DNA of 28,244 nucleotides from Clostridia bacterium (GTDB taxonomy: Bacteria; Bacillota_A; Clostridia; Christensenellales; Aristaeellaceae). This document shows, piece after piece, positions 14,423 to 22,619 of this stretch. Both the position numbers and the translations under genes were made by a program. The first letter of the stretch is position 1; the number at the start of each line of letters is the position of its first letter. The stretch covers positions 1 to 28,244 of the forward strand of contig JAFWQM010000091.1 of the NCBI GenBank assembly GCA_017509065.1, read 5' to 3'. The notes below the pieces were generated by a model. That model worked only from the letters and a program-made list of their open reading frames with translations. It was not told the origin of the DNA and did not search any database.

Positions 14423-15214
14423 TTATGTGGACAGCATTTCCATCACATCGATGCCGGTGTTTTCTCCCCGTTCGTCAAGCCACAGGGCGGGCAGATCAGG
14501 CGTGATGTCCTTGGTCCACGGGGGGATCTCGGCGGGAAGCTGCAATTGGATCGGTTTCCGGTTCAGGATCACGTCCACATAATCCTGGATGGAGCGCAGC
14601 GGCTGATCCAGGATCACGCCGCCTAACCTTTCTTTTGTCATGACGTCCGCCCAGTGATTATCCGATCCGGCTGTTATGGGTTTGCCGGTGATTTGCGCGT
14701 AGCGCATGGCCAAAATGTTCCAGTTCATTTCGTTCCCCGCGTTAAAGCCTTCCACGGCGTCCGACAGGTGGGGAGATAAGTAGATGGTGTGATTGTAGCT
14801 TCTGGCGCGGAAGGGATGGGCCTGTACCACGCAGCCGCCGGCGGCGCGAACATAATCGTACTGCTCTTTTCTGGTCCAGCGCGGCATATCGGGATGCTCC
14901 ATCATCCAGCTTTCGTCCGGACCGTAGATCAGGTATTCGTCGCCGTCCACGTTTTCTTCCCAGCCGAAGAACACGGGAAAGCCCCGCTTCTCTCCTTCAT
15001 TGCGCGCGTCCTCGAACCCTGCGCAGAAGCGATGAATGAATTCCTTCCAGGGAAGAGAACGGTCCACGCCGCAGTTTCCCCGGTAAAAATGATCCGTGAT
15101 GATGATGCCGGAATACCCCGCGTCCATGTATTTTTGAATATAATCTTTGCCGGGCGACCGGCCGCAGGCGCTGGCCTGATTGGTGTGCATGTGCGTTTCG
15201 TAGATGTAAGGCAT
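14423..15214 (-). CDS. PHP domain metal-dependent phosphoesterase
   Basis: A 263-residue soluble protein with the metal ligands of a PHP domain in order: HMH (residues 8-10), TDH (40-42), the glutamates of GWEEN, the histidine of VVQAHPFRA and GSDNHW near the C-terminus. PHP proteins hydrolyse phosphate esters (histidinol phosphate, pAp, nucleotides or sugar phosphates). The start is ATG 15214, 6 nt after AAGGAG; an in-frame ATG at 15238 lies upstream of that site. It is the last gene of the transporter block, separated from the binding-protein gene by a hairpin, so a role on the imported compound is possible but unproven. Confidence 0.87.
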   Translation of the reverse strand: MPYIYETHMHTNQASACGRSPGKDYIQKYMDAGYSGIIITDHFYRGNCGVDRSLPWKEFIHRFCAGFEDARNEGEKRGFPVFFGWEENVDGDEYLIYGPDESWMMEHPDMPRWTRKEQYDYVRAAGGCVVQAHPFRARSYNHTIYLSPHLSDAVEGFNAGNEMNWNILAMRYAQITGKPITAGSDNHWADVMTKERLGGVILDQPLRSIQDYVDVILNRKPIQLQLPAEIPPWTKDITPDLPALWLDERGENTGIDVMEMLST

Positions 15215-15249
15215 GTGCGGCTCCTTATGGATGTTCAATCGTCAAGAAG

Positions 15250-15280
15250 AGGCTGCCGGAGCGAACGCTTCCGGCAGCCT
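15250..15280 (-). terminator. Hairpin between the binding-protein and PHP genes
   Basis: A 9-bp outer stem (15251-15259 with 15271-15279) and a 4-bp inner AGCG/CGCT stem. On the minus strand it is followed only by TCTTGACG, so it is a weak terminator or a stabilising stem after the binding-protein message. Confidence 0.5.
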
Positions 15281-15296
15281 GAGCAATAAGCGGGAA

Positions 15297-16832
15297 TTAC
15301 TTGAAGAATTCGTTGTTCAGGTCGGTGATGACGGGCTCCCAAATCGCCTGGTTCTGGGTCAGGAAATTGTTCCATTCGGCGGCCACGTCGGCGTCCTTGA
15401 GCAGGATGATGCGGGTGATTTCATCCTGGAAATCCAGGGAGAACTGGGATTTGGCGTCGCTGGCGAAGAACTCATAGTCGTAATCCAGGGGGATAATGAA
15501 GCCCCGTTCCTTGGCGGCGTAGACCGCTTTGATCTGCTCCACCACCAGCTTTTCATTGGAGGGATTGACGAAGGAATAGTCGTCCGGCAGGATGCCCAGG
15601 GAACGGAAAATGTTGTAGCTGTTGTACAAGTCGGGGGTGGAGGGATAGTTGCCGTTGGCGTCCTTTTCGGTCAGCATCTTCACGTCGCCGTTTTCATCGT
15701 ATTCCCAGGTTTCGCCGGGAACGCCCACCACGACGGTCAGCTGGCCGTCCTGGGTGCAGGTCCAGTTCATGATGGTCAGGAGCCGGTCCAGTTTTTCTTC
15801 GGAGATGTCGGGGCTAAAGAAGGTGGCGCTCCAGTAGTTGGCCGCTTCGTTGGTATGGGCCACGCCGTCGTCCGTCGCCATGGCCGCCACGCCGATGCAT
15901 TCGTCGGAGCTTAAGCCCGTGCTGGAGTCGAAGGTGACCTTATAGCCATGATAGGAGGAAATGGCGCCGTTGTGCATCATGCAGGCGGCGATGCCGGAAG
16001 TGAACTTGTTAGTGGTATCGGAAATGGCGTTAAGGTAGAAGTCCGGGTCCACGATGCCCTTCTCATACCAATCCTTGCCGAAGCTGATCCAGTCGATCAC
16101 CTTGGGATCGGAGGCCGACAGCTTGTAATGGCCGTCCTCCTTCATGAAAGCGTCATAGTCCACTTCGGCGAACTGCATCAGGAAGTTGGAATAGTAATCG
16201 GGATCGGTGCTGAAACCGATGGTCGCGCCGTTGCCCGCCAGGTCGTTCTCCACCGCGCCTTTGCACAGCGCTTCGATCTGGGACAGGGTGACGGTATCGC
16301 CGAAGGGCTCCATGCCCAACTTTTCCACCCAGTCCTTGCGGTAATACAGCGTCTGGTTGCTCACCACGGTCTGCATGCCGCTGAAACGGGCGAAAGTGGC
16401 GTGGGGGATGGCGTACATCACGCCGTCGATGTGCAGCTTATCATACAGGCCGCTGACCTTCACCATCTGGTACAGGTCGGGATATTTTTCTTCCCAGCCC
16501 TCCGGCAGCGCGCCCAGCAGGCCCTGCTCGGCGTAAGTGGCGTATTCCTGATAATCGAAATTGCGCCAGGATACGATATCCGGCATGGTGCCGCCGTTGA
16601 TCCAGGTGCGGATCTTTTCGCTCTGGCTGTCCTTGGAAACGGGATACACCTCATAGTCGAAATTGAACATTTCGGAGATGTACTTGTACATGCCGTCGCT
16701 GTTGTAGTCCATGGAGGAATTGGAGTGGGTGGAGTTGATGGTGAAGGAGATGTGCTCGTCATATTCCGCCAAAGCGGATACGCACGGCACCACCATCAGG
16801 AGCGCGAGGAACAGAGCCAGCCATTTTTTCAT
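15297..16832 (-). CDS. Extracellular solute-binding protein (LipO/YtcQ type), system A
   Basis: A 511-residue exported binding protein of the large carbohydrate group that partners LplB/YtcP permeases. The signal peptide is MKKWLALFLALLMVVPCVSALA; the only cysteine there lacks a good lipobox. Typical elements are the internal LYYRKDWVEKLGMEPF motif, IGFSTDPDYYSN, and the long LPDDYSFVNPSNEKLV segment. The start is ATG 16832, preceded by AAAGGGG at 9 nt; an in-frame ATG at 16868 has no ribosome site. Ligands in this group are usually oligosaccharides or uronic-acid sugars, but the specificity cannot be read from sequence. It is the third gene of system A (permease, permease, binding protein). 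Confidence 0.88.
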   Translation of the reverse strand: MKKWLALFLALLMVVPCVSALAEYDEHISFTINSTHSNSSMDYNSDGMYKYISEMFNFDYEVYPVSKDSQSEKIRTWINGGTMPDIVSWRNFDYQEYATYAEQGLLGALPEGWEEKYPDLYQMVKVSGLYDKLHIDGVMYAIPHATFARFSGMQTVVSNQTLYYRKDWVEKLGMEPFGDTVTLSQIEALCKGAVENDLAGNGATIGFSTDPDYYSNFLMQFAEVDYDAFMKEDGHYKLSASDPKVIDWISFGKDWYEKGIVDPDFYLNAISDTTNKFTSGIAACMMHNGAISSYHGYKVTFDSSTGLSSDECIGVAAMATDDGVAHTNEAANYWSATFFSPDISEEKLDRLLTIMNWTCTQDGQLTVVVGVPGETWEYDENGDVKMLTEKDANGNYPSTPDLYNSYNIFRSLGILPDDYSFVNPSNEKLVVEQIKAVYAAKERGFIIPLDYDYEFFASDAKSQFSLDFQDEITRIILLKDADVAAEWNNFLTQNQAIWEPVITDLNNEFFK

Positions 16833-16887
16833 GAGAGTAACCCCTTTCCAAATGATTTTTATTTCCAACGGCTTGCCTGCCGTTAGT

Positions 16888-17790
16888 TTACATCTTGACG
16901 GAGCCGACCATGACCCCTTTGACGAAATACTTTTGCAGGAACGGATAGAAACACATGATGGGCACCATGGCCATCATCACGGCGGCCATCTTGACCCCCT
17001 GGGAGAACACGTCCAAATCGGCTTCCCCGGTGGATACGTCCGCCGCCGCGGAGGCTTCCGCCACGATGGAGCGAAGCACGGTTTGCAGCGTCATTTTGCT
17101 GGAGGAGTTGATCAGCAGCATGCTCCAGAACCATTCGTTCCAGTATGCCACGGCGGTGAACAGGGTAAAGGTGGCGAGCAATGGGCCTTGCAGCGGCAGC
17201 ATCACGCGGAAGAAAATGATCAGATCGTTTGCCCCGTCGATTTTCGCCGCGTCCTCCAGATCGATGGGCGTCTGCTCGAAGCCGCTTTTCAGGATGACGA
17301 TGTTGTAGGTGGAAACGCCCACAAACAGGATGATGCCCCACCGGGAATCGATCAGTTTCAGCGCTTTCATTTGCAGGTAGGTGGGGATCATGCCACCGGA
17401 AAAGAACATGGTGAACATCATGAGCAAAAAGATCAGCTTTTTCCCCGGGAATTTCCGCGAGAAAGCGTAGGCCATCATCACGGAAGCCGCCATGCTCAAT
17501 ACGGTGCCTGAGCTTGTGATCAGGATCGTATTCTGGAAGCCGATGCCAAGCTGCCCCTTGTCGATCAGGTACTGGTAGTTTTTGAGGGAAAACTCCGCCG
17601 GGTACAGGGAAACCGGGTGCAGGGCATAGGCCCGGTTGGTTTCCAGAGAAATCACCACGGCGTTATAGAAAGGCAGCAGGATCAGCAGCGCCGTCAGCGT
17701 GAGGATGATAAAGACGGCGTAATCGCCTTTGGTCCATTTTTTCCGTTTCGGTGTATCGCTCAGCGCCTTCTGCGGCACGGAAGTTTGCAT
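16888..17790 (-). CDS. Carbohydrate ABC permease, YtcP/LplC type, system A
   Basis: A 300-residue permease with six membrane segments. The first follows a basic N-terminus (PKRKKWTKGDYAVFIIL), the FFSGGMIPTYL loop is typical for the YtcP branch, and the ATPase-contacting EAA loop reads EDAAKIDGANDLIIFFRVMLPL. The C-terminus YPFLQKYFVKGVMVGSVKM is the family ending. AGGAGG lies 8-13 nt before the ATG, and the gap to the preceding LplB gene is only 18 nt. No ATPase gene is nearby, which is normal for this class because an MsmX-like ATPase is shared. Confidence 0.92.
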   Translation of the reverse strand: MQTSVPQKALSDTPKRKKWTKGDYAVFIILTLTALLILLPFYNAVVISLETNRAYALHPVSLYPAEFSLKNYQYLIDKGQLGIGFQNTILITSSGTVLSMAASVMMAYAFSRKFPGKKLIFLLMMFTMFFSGGMIPTYLQMKALKLIDSRWGIILFVGVSTYNIVILKSGFEQTPIDLEDAAKIDGANDLIIFFRVMLPLQGPLLATFTLFTAVAYWNEWFWSMLLINSSSKMTLQTVLRSIVAEASAAADVSTGEADLDVFSQGVKMAAVMMAMVPIMCFYPFLQKYFVKGVMVGSVKM

Positions 17791-17808
17791 CTTTTCTCCT
17801 CCTTCCCG

Positions 17809-18729
17809 TCAGCCCAGCAGGCCGTTGCCGCCTAAAAGTTTGATGATGTAATTGGCGCTGACCAGCATGATCAGGTTGATAACGGATTTGAACATCCCCA
17901 CCGCCGTGGAGAAACCGTAGCTGGGAACGGCGTTAAAGGTGATGCTGTAAATATACGTATCCAGGATCTCGCTCACGCCCTTCACGCTGGGATTCTGCAT
18001 ATAGAAGATTTGCTCGAACCCGGAGTTCATGACGCGGCCAACCTGGAGAATGAACAGTGTGATGATGGTAGCCCGGATACAGGGCAGCGTCACGTGCCAG
18101 ACCTGCTGCAAGCGCCCCGCGCCGTCCATGGTGGCGGCTTCGTAGAGCGTGGGATCGACGGCCGTGATCGCCGCGATATAGATGATGGAGCTCCAGCCCA
18201 TTTCTTTCAGGTTATGGGTGAAGTACAGCAGCGGACGGAACAGGGCGGCGTTTGACAGAAAGCTGATCCTGTCGCCGCCGGTGGAAGCGATGATCGTATT
18301 GATCATGCCGTTATTGGCGAAGAAATTGGAAATGATGGCGGATACCACCACCCAGGACAGGAAATGGGGAAAGGTGTACACGGTCTGATAGATCCGCTTC
18401 ATCTTTGTGCCCCGCATTTCATTGATGAGCAGCGCCAGCACAATAGGAACGGGAAACTGGAACAGGAGCCTGGAAAAATTGATTTCCAGGGTGTTGCGGA
18501 TGGCAGTCACGGCGGCGGGCGTGGTGAAAATCCGTTGGAAGTTCGCCATGCCGACCCATTGGCTGCCCCAAATGCCAAGCTTGGCGTTGTATTTCTTGAA
18601 AGCGAGCACCAGCCCGCTCATGGGCGCGTAATGGAACACGGCAAAATAGACGATGCCGGGAATCAGCAATAGATAGATATACCGAGCCTGCCAGATGGAA
18701 ACCCCAAGACGGCGCAACCGGCTGGACAT
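17809..18729 (-). CDS. Carbohydrate ABC permease, LplB type, system A
   Basis: A 306-residue permease with six membrane segments. LplB landmarks are YIYLLLIPGIVYFAVFHYAPM, SGLVLAFKKYN, LINEMRGTKMKRIYQTVYTFPHFLSWVV and the EAA loop EAATMDGAGRLQQVWHVTLP. ATG 18729 was chosen because AAGGAGG lies 8 nt upstream; the longer frame to 18807 runs into the palindrome array and has no ribosome site. It is the first gene of system A, behind a 335-nt untranslated gap full of hairpins, with no promoter that I could identify there. Confidence 0.91.
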   Translation of the reverse strand: MSSRLRRLGVSIWQARYIYLLLIPGIVYFAVFHYAPMSGLVLAFKKYNAKLGIWGSQWVGMANFQRIFTTPAAVTAIRNTLEINFSRLLFQFPVPIVLALLINEMRGTKMKRIYQTVYTFPHFLSWVVVSAIISNFFANNGMINTIIASTGGDRISFLSNAALFRPLLYFTHNLKEMGWSSIIYIAAITAVDPTLYEAATMDGAGRLQQVWHVTLPCIRATIITLFILQVGRVMNSGFEQIFYMQNPSVKGVSEILDTYIYSITFNAVPSYGFSTAVGMFKSVINLIMLVSANYIIKLLGGNGLLG

Positions 18730-18785
18730 GCCTGTCTCCTCCTTCCCGGGAGCAGCGCGGTATATCGGCTTTCCCGGCTGGTGAT

Positions 18786-19055
18786 TGGGTGTCGACAAAG
18801 TCGACACCCAGCCATCGAAAGACAGCTAAAGCAGTCTTTCGATGGGATGCATCAATTTCTTGTAAAATGGCGTTTTCGCAAGCGAAAACGCTCATTTTAC
18901 GGCCAGAAATTGATATAGGAAGCGGCTTTCAGCCGCTCCTCGGCGACGTACACGCCGCCGCCTGCGGATTGTTGATGAAGGGGTTGCGACCCCTTCATAC
19001 TTCCCCAGGGGCTTTATCGACAGTCAGAGGAGAGGGGGAGACCCCTCTCCTCTGA
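18786..19055. repeat. Array of at least seven palindromes between the two sugar transporters
   Basis: The 335-nt gap 18730-19064 is almost continuously folded: 11 bp with an AAA loop (18786-18810, containing GTCGAC twice); 11 bp (18813-18844); a three-part stem of 10, 8 and 10 bp (18851-18914, AA loop); 7 bp (18921-18937); 5 bp (18941-18957); 10 bp (18975-18998); CCCC-A-GGGG (19003-19011); and 14 bp (19024-19055). Nearly all stems are perfect, so both strands fold equally. None has a T tract on either strand, so they are not standard terminators. Open frames here are by-products of the symmetry. The arrangement looks like a mosaic of REP/BIME-like intergenic palindromes, or a structured RNA between two transporters. 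Confidence 0.75.
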
Positions 19056-19064
19056 ACAGAGATA

Positions 19065-20591
19065 TTATTTCATATACCGGTCATAGGCGTCCTGGTATAC
19101 TTTCAGCACGTCTTTCAGGCCCATGCTTTCCACCTGGGCGGCGTAGGCGTCGAAGTGATCCAGGGGTTCAACGCCCATGATGAACTTGTCGATCATTTCA
19201 TTGATATAGGTTTCGATTTCGGTGTACTTTTCGTTGATCACGCTCTGCTCGTCATTGGTAAAGGCGAGGGTGGGGAACGCGTCGCCGATGTGCCCTTCCT
19301 GCTCGTAGATGTCGCGGATGCGGTTCACTTCGTCGCTGACGAAGGCGCGCTCATACCGGGCGTCCTGCAGCAGCGTCAGCATGCTCTGGATACCGAAGGT
19401 GCGCAGGGCATCCTGGGGAGAAAGACCATCGGGATTGTTCATGATCAGATCGGAATATACGTAATCGCCGTCGATCACGTTGTAATGCTGACCCTCGACG
19501 CCGAAGTTCATCAGGATCATGCCTTCTTCGCTGTACAGGTAATCAAACAGCTTCATGGCGGCGGCTTTCTGCTCGGCGCTGGCGCCCGCGAAAATGCTGG
19601 CGTTCCAGTCTTCGTCCACCGTAATGGGCTGCAGTTGGTCGCGGGTCTCGCTGATGCCGGTGGGGCCTTCGGGAGGAACGGCGCCGACGATGTGCACGTC
19701 GCTGTCCTGACCCTTGAACAGGTTGGCAACGTTGTCAATGTAAGCGCTCCAGTCATAGCTCATGAACACCTGATCGTTGGTCCATTCGCTGTACCAGGCG
19801 GTCTTGTCGCGGGTCAGGTATTCCTGATCCAGCAGCTTTTCTTCATAGCAGCGGTGGAGCCATTCCAGCGCGTCCTTCATGCGGGGATCGGTGGCGCCGA
19901 ATTTCACCTGGCCGTCCTCGGCAAAGAACGTTTCCGCGATGCCCCAGTTATGCACGAAGGGGATCACGTTGCCGCGGTTGTTGCTGCCGTTCTTGCGCAC
20001 GGAGAAGGGCACTTCATCCTTTTCCCCGTTGCCGTTGGGGTCGCCGTCCCGGATGGCCACGAACACGTTGTACAGGTCTTCCACGGTCTTGGGCGTTTCC
20101 AGGCCTAACTTATCCAGCCAATCCTGGCGGTAGAAGTACAGCTTGCCCGCCGTGATAGCGGTGCGCTGGCCGATAAAACGCATGTTGCCGTCCGCGTCGC
20201 TGACCTTGCGGCGGATGTCGGGATCACTGTAGACCTTATAAAGATTGGGAGTATCGGTCTCGTTGATCATATCGTTGAGGGGCTGCCAGGCGTCCTTGTA
20301 GAGGAGCAGATCCTTGGCTTTGTACTGCACAATGGTGGGAATATCGCCGCCAGCCATCAGCAGGCCGTATTTTTCCGCCAAGCTCTCGGTGGGAGCGGAA
20401 ATGATCTCGATGTTGATGCCCAGTCTTTCCTTGAGGATTTCGATCATCTGCAGCCCGTTGCGGAAAGGCATGTTTTCACGGTCAGAACCCCAGATGGTGA
20501 TGGTGACGGGCTCCTCCGCCAGCGCTGTGCAGGCGAGGGGCAGCAGGGAAAGGACCAGCAGAATGGCCAGGAAACGGGAGAAGAGCTTCAT
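19065..20591 (-). CDS. Extracellular solute-binding protein (LipO/YtcQ type), system B
   Basis: A 508-residue exported binding protein. The signal peptide MKLFSRFLAILLVLSLLPLACTALA contains a cysteine in LPLAC, a poor lipobox, so either simple cleavage after ALA or lipidation is possible. The mature part starts EEPVTITIWGSDRENMPF, contains the FYRQDWLDKLGLETPKT motif of the family and a DPNGNGEKDE calcium-loop-like segment that is common in these proteins. AAGGAGG lies 8 nt before the ATG. It is clearly diverged from the system A binding protein, which suggests a different ligand. It closes system B and is followed by the palindrome array. Confidence 0.9.
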   Translation of the reverse strand: MKLFSRFLAILLVLSLLPLACTALAEEPVTITIWGSDRENMPFRNGLQMIEILKERLGINIEIISAPTESLAEKYGLLMAGGDIPTIVQYKAKDLLLYKDAWQPLNDMINETDTPNLYKVYSDPDIRRKVSDADGNMRFIGQRTAITAGKLYFYRQDWLDKLGLETPKTVEDLYNVFVAIRDGDPNGNGEKDEVPFSVRKNGSNNRGNVIPFVHNWGIAETFFAEDGQVKFGATDPRMKDALEWLHRCYEEKLLDQEYLTRDKTAWYSEWTNDQVFMSYDWSAYIDNVANLFKGQDSDVHIVGAVPPEGPTGISETRDQLQPITVDEDWNASIFAGASAEQKAAAMKLFDYLYSEEGMILMNFGVEGQHYNVIDGDYVYSDLIMNNPDGLSPQDALRTFGIQSMLTLLQDARYERAFVSDEVNRIRDIYEQEGHIGDAFPTLAFTNDEQSVINEKYTEIETYINEMIDKFIMGVEPLDHFDAYAAQVESMGLKDVLKVYQDAYDRYMK

Positions 20592-20624
20592 GGGACAACC
20601 TCCTTTGTTTTTTTATCTTTTTTA

Positions 20625-20643
20625 GCCCCGAAGCCTGCGGGGC
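20625..20643 (-). other. Intercistronic hairpin before the system B binding-protein gene
   Basis: A 6-bp GCCCCG/CGGGGC stem (20625-20630 with 20638-20643) lies in the 68-nt gap between permease stop and binding-protein start, followed on the minus strand by A-rich rather than T-rich sequence. It may act as an mRNA processing or stability element. Confidence 0.4.
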
Positions 20644-20659
20644 ACTGTATCAAAATATA

Positions 20660-21553
20660 TTACTCCTTCACGGAGCCGATCAGCACGCCTTTGACGAAAT
20701 AGCGCTGCACAAAGGGATAAATGCACAGCATGGGCAGCATGGCCACCACGATGGTGGCGTATTTGATCCCTTCGGCCATCACGTTTTCCGTGCTGGAGGC
20801 GTTTTCCACGATCTCATTCATCAGCACCACTTGCCGCAGGATGATCTGCAGCGGGTACAGTTCCGGCTTGCTCAAATACAGCACGGCGGTGAAATAGCTG
20901 TTCCAGTGAGCCACGGCGTAGAACATGCCGATGGTCATGAGGCTGGCCAGGCTAAGGGGCAGCACCACGCGGAACAGCACCCCAAAATCACTGCATCCGT
21001 CCAATTCCGCCGCTTCCACCAGGCTTTGGGGGATGGCCAGGAAAAAAGTGCGCATGAGGATCATGTTATAGGTGCTCACCGCGCCGGGCAGCAGGATCGC
21101 CCAAATGGTATTGAGCAGCTTCAATTCCTTGATCACCAGGAAGGTGGGGATCATGCCGCCGTTGAAAAACATGGTGAAGGTGCACATCAGCATCAGGAAC
21201 CTGCGCCCCACCATTTTTTTCTGGCTCAGCGCCCAGGCGCCGAATACGGTCAAAACAAGGTTGATCAGCGTTCCGAGGCCGGTATACAGCAGCGTGTTCC
21301 CATAGCTGCGCCACAGCAACGGATAATTGAACACTTTTTCATAGGCTTTGATGTGGGACCGCACCGGGAAAATCGATACATCGCCCTTCAAAATGGCCGT
21401 TTCCTCCGAAAAGGAGGCGGCGGTAACGAAAACCACCGGATACAGCATGGTGGCGCACAGCAGGAGCAGCACGACCGTATTGACCGCTAAAAACACTTTC
21501 CGGCTGGCGGATACCCTGATTCGGTTAGAACGCCTGGAAATTCCCACTGTCAT
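20660..21553 (-). CDS. Carbohydrate ABC permease, YtcP/LplC type, system B
   Basis: A 297-residue permease with six membrane segments. The FFNGGMIPTFLVIKELKLL loop and the EAA loop EAAELDGCSDFGVLFRVVLPLS are typical, and the end YPFVQRYFVKGVLIGSVKE matches that of its system A counterpart while the rest has diverged. AAAGGAGG lies 9 nt before the ATG. The LplB gene ends 15 nt upstream, so both permeases are made from one message. Confidence 0.92.
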   Translation of the reverse strand: MTVGISRRSNRIRVSASRKVFLAVNTVVLLLLCATMLYPVVFVTAASFSEETAILKGDVSIFPVRSHIKAYEKVFNYPLLWRSYGNTLLYTGLGTLINLVLTVFGAWALSQKKMVGRRFLMLMCTFTMFFNGGMIPTFLVIKELKLLNTIWAILLPGAVSTYNMILMRTFFLAIPQSLVEAAELDGCSDFGVLFRVVLPLSLASLMTIGMFYAVAHWNSYFTAVLYLSKPELYPLQIILRQVVLMNEIVENASSTENVMAEGIKYATIVVAMLPMLCIYPFVQRYFVKGVLIGSVKE

Positions 21554-21568
21554 GCCGTTTCCCCTCCT

Positions 21569-22507
21569 TTACCACAGACTGGATTCGCTGTACCTGCGAC
21601 TGAAATAGTTTGCCATGATCACCATGGAAAACCCGATCACGCTCTGGAACATGCCCACAGCGGTGGCATAGCTGTATTCCCCGCCGCGCAGGCCCCTGCG
21701 GTACACATAGGTGCCGATCACGTCGCTGGTTTCCAAATTGGCGTTATTTTGCAGCAGCATAATGGTTTCATACCCGGCGTCCATGATGTGGCCCAGCCGC
21801 ATGATGATCAGCACCACAATGGTGCTGGCGATGCCGGGCAGCGTGATATGCCACATCCGGCGCATATATCCGCCGCCGTCGATCATGCAGGCCTCATACA
21901 GCTCCGCGTTGATGCCGCTGATGGCGGCCAGAAAAATGATGGAATTCCAGCCGATGTTTTTCCACAGATTCATGATGGTGTAAATCGTGCGGAAGGAGCC
22001 AGCCTGCGTCATAAAGTATTGCCTTTCCCCGCCCAGCGAGGCAATGATATGATTGATGATGCCGCTGGAGGGAGAAAGGAACTGCACCACCATGCTGGCG
22101 ATGACCACGGAGGAAATAAAATAGGGAAGATAAGTAATGGTCTGGGCGACTTTTTTGAAGCGTTTGTTCTGCACCTCGTTCAGCAGCAGCGCCAACATGA
22201 TGGAAGCCGGAAAGTTGAACACCAGATCGTACAGATTGATCAAAAGGGTGTTGCGCACCAGCCGCCACAAATAAATGGAATGAAAAAATTGGTTAAAATA
22301 TTTGAATCCCACCCACGGGCTTCTGTCAAAGCCTAAAAAAGCGTTATAATCCTTAAACGCGATCACCAGTCCCCCCATGGGGGCGTAGCGGAAAATCACA
22401 TAATACAAAAAGACAGGAAGAAACATGAGATACAGGTTTCTCGCGGCCCATATCCTGCGGAATAAAAGCACACGCTGTTTTAAACGCATACCCCGTTTAT
22501 TTTGCAT
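21569..22507 (-). CDS. Carbohydrate ABC permease, LplB type, system B
   Basis: A 312-residue permease with six membrane segments. LplB landmarks are LYLMFLPVFLYYVIFRYAPMGG, VIAFKDYNAFLG, LLNEVQNKRFKKVAQTITYLPYF in part, and the EAA loop EACMIDGGGYMRRMWHITLPG. I prefer ATG 22507: GGGGGTG lies 6 nt upstream, whereas the ATG at 22528 has no ribosome site. It is the first transporter gene after the AraC-type regulator; the 91-nt gap holds palindromes but no clear promoter. Confidence 0.91.
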   Translation of the reverse strand: MQNKRGMRLKQRVLLFRRIWAARNLYLMFLPVFLYYVIFRYAPMGGLVIAFKDYNAFLGFDRSPWVGFKYFNQFFHSIYLWRLVRNTLLINLYDLVFNFPASIMLALLLNEVQNKRFKKVAQTITYLPYFISSVVIASMVVQFLSPSSGIINHIIASLGGERQYFMTQAGSFRTIYTIMNLWKNIGWNSIIFLAAISGINAELYEACMIDGGGYMRRMWHITLPGIASTIVVLIIMRLGHIMDAGYETIMLLQNNANLETSDVIGTYVYRRGLRGGEYSYATAVGMFQSVIGFSMVIMANYFSRRYSESSLW

Positions 22508-22554
22508 CCGTTTCACCCCCACCGCCATGATAACACGAACGCGCGCGTTTTTCT

Positions 22555-22619
22555 ATGGATCATTCCATGAATCGATTTTCCAATTCGATGAAAAGGCATC
22601 ATCCATTCCGCGAATGGAT
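22555..22619 (-). promoter_or_regulatory. Three short palindromes between the regulator and transporter genes
   Basis: ATGGA/TCCAT (22555-22568), ATCGA/TCGAT with inner pairs (22571-22589), and an 8-bp ATCCATTC/GAATGGAT (22601-22619, overlapping the regulator stop). They have no T tracts. They could be operator sites for the neighbouring AraC-type protein or RNA stems. Confidence 0.4.

Noticed and set aside
15948..16886. 312-codon plus-strand frame opposite the system A binding protein
   Set aside because: Antisense shadow; the minus-strand frame has the signal peptide, motifs and ribosome site of a real binding protein.
18789..19055. Open frames of 88 (+) and 158 (-) codons across the palindrome array
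   Set aside because: They follow the symmetry of the hairpins, lack ribosome binding sites, and change reading sense at each stem; the minus frame also runs into the LplB gene out of frame.
18786..19055. CRISPR array or tandem repeat
   Set aside because: The palindromes differ in sequence and spacing; there is no repeated unit and no spacer pattern.
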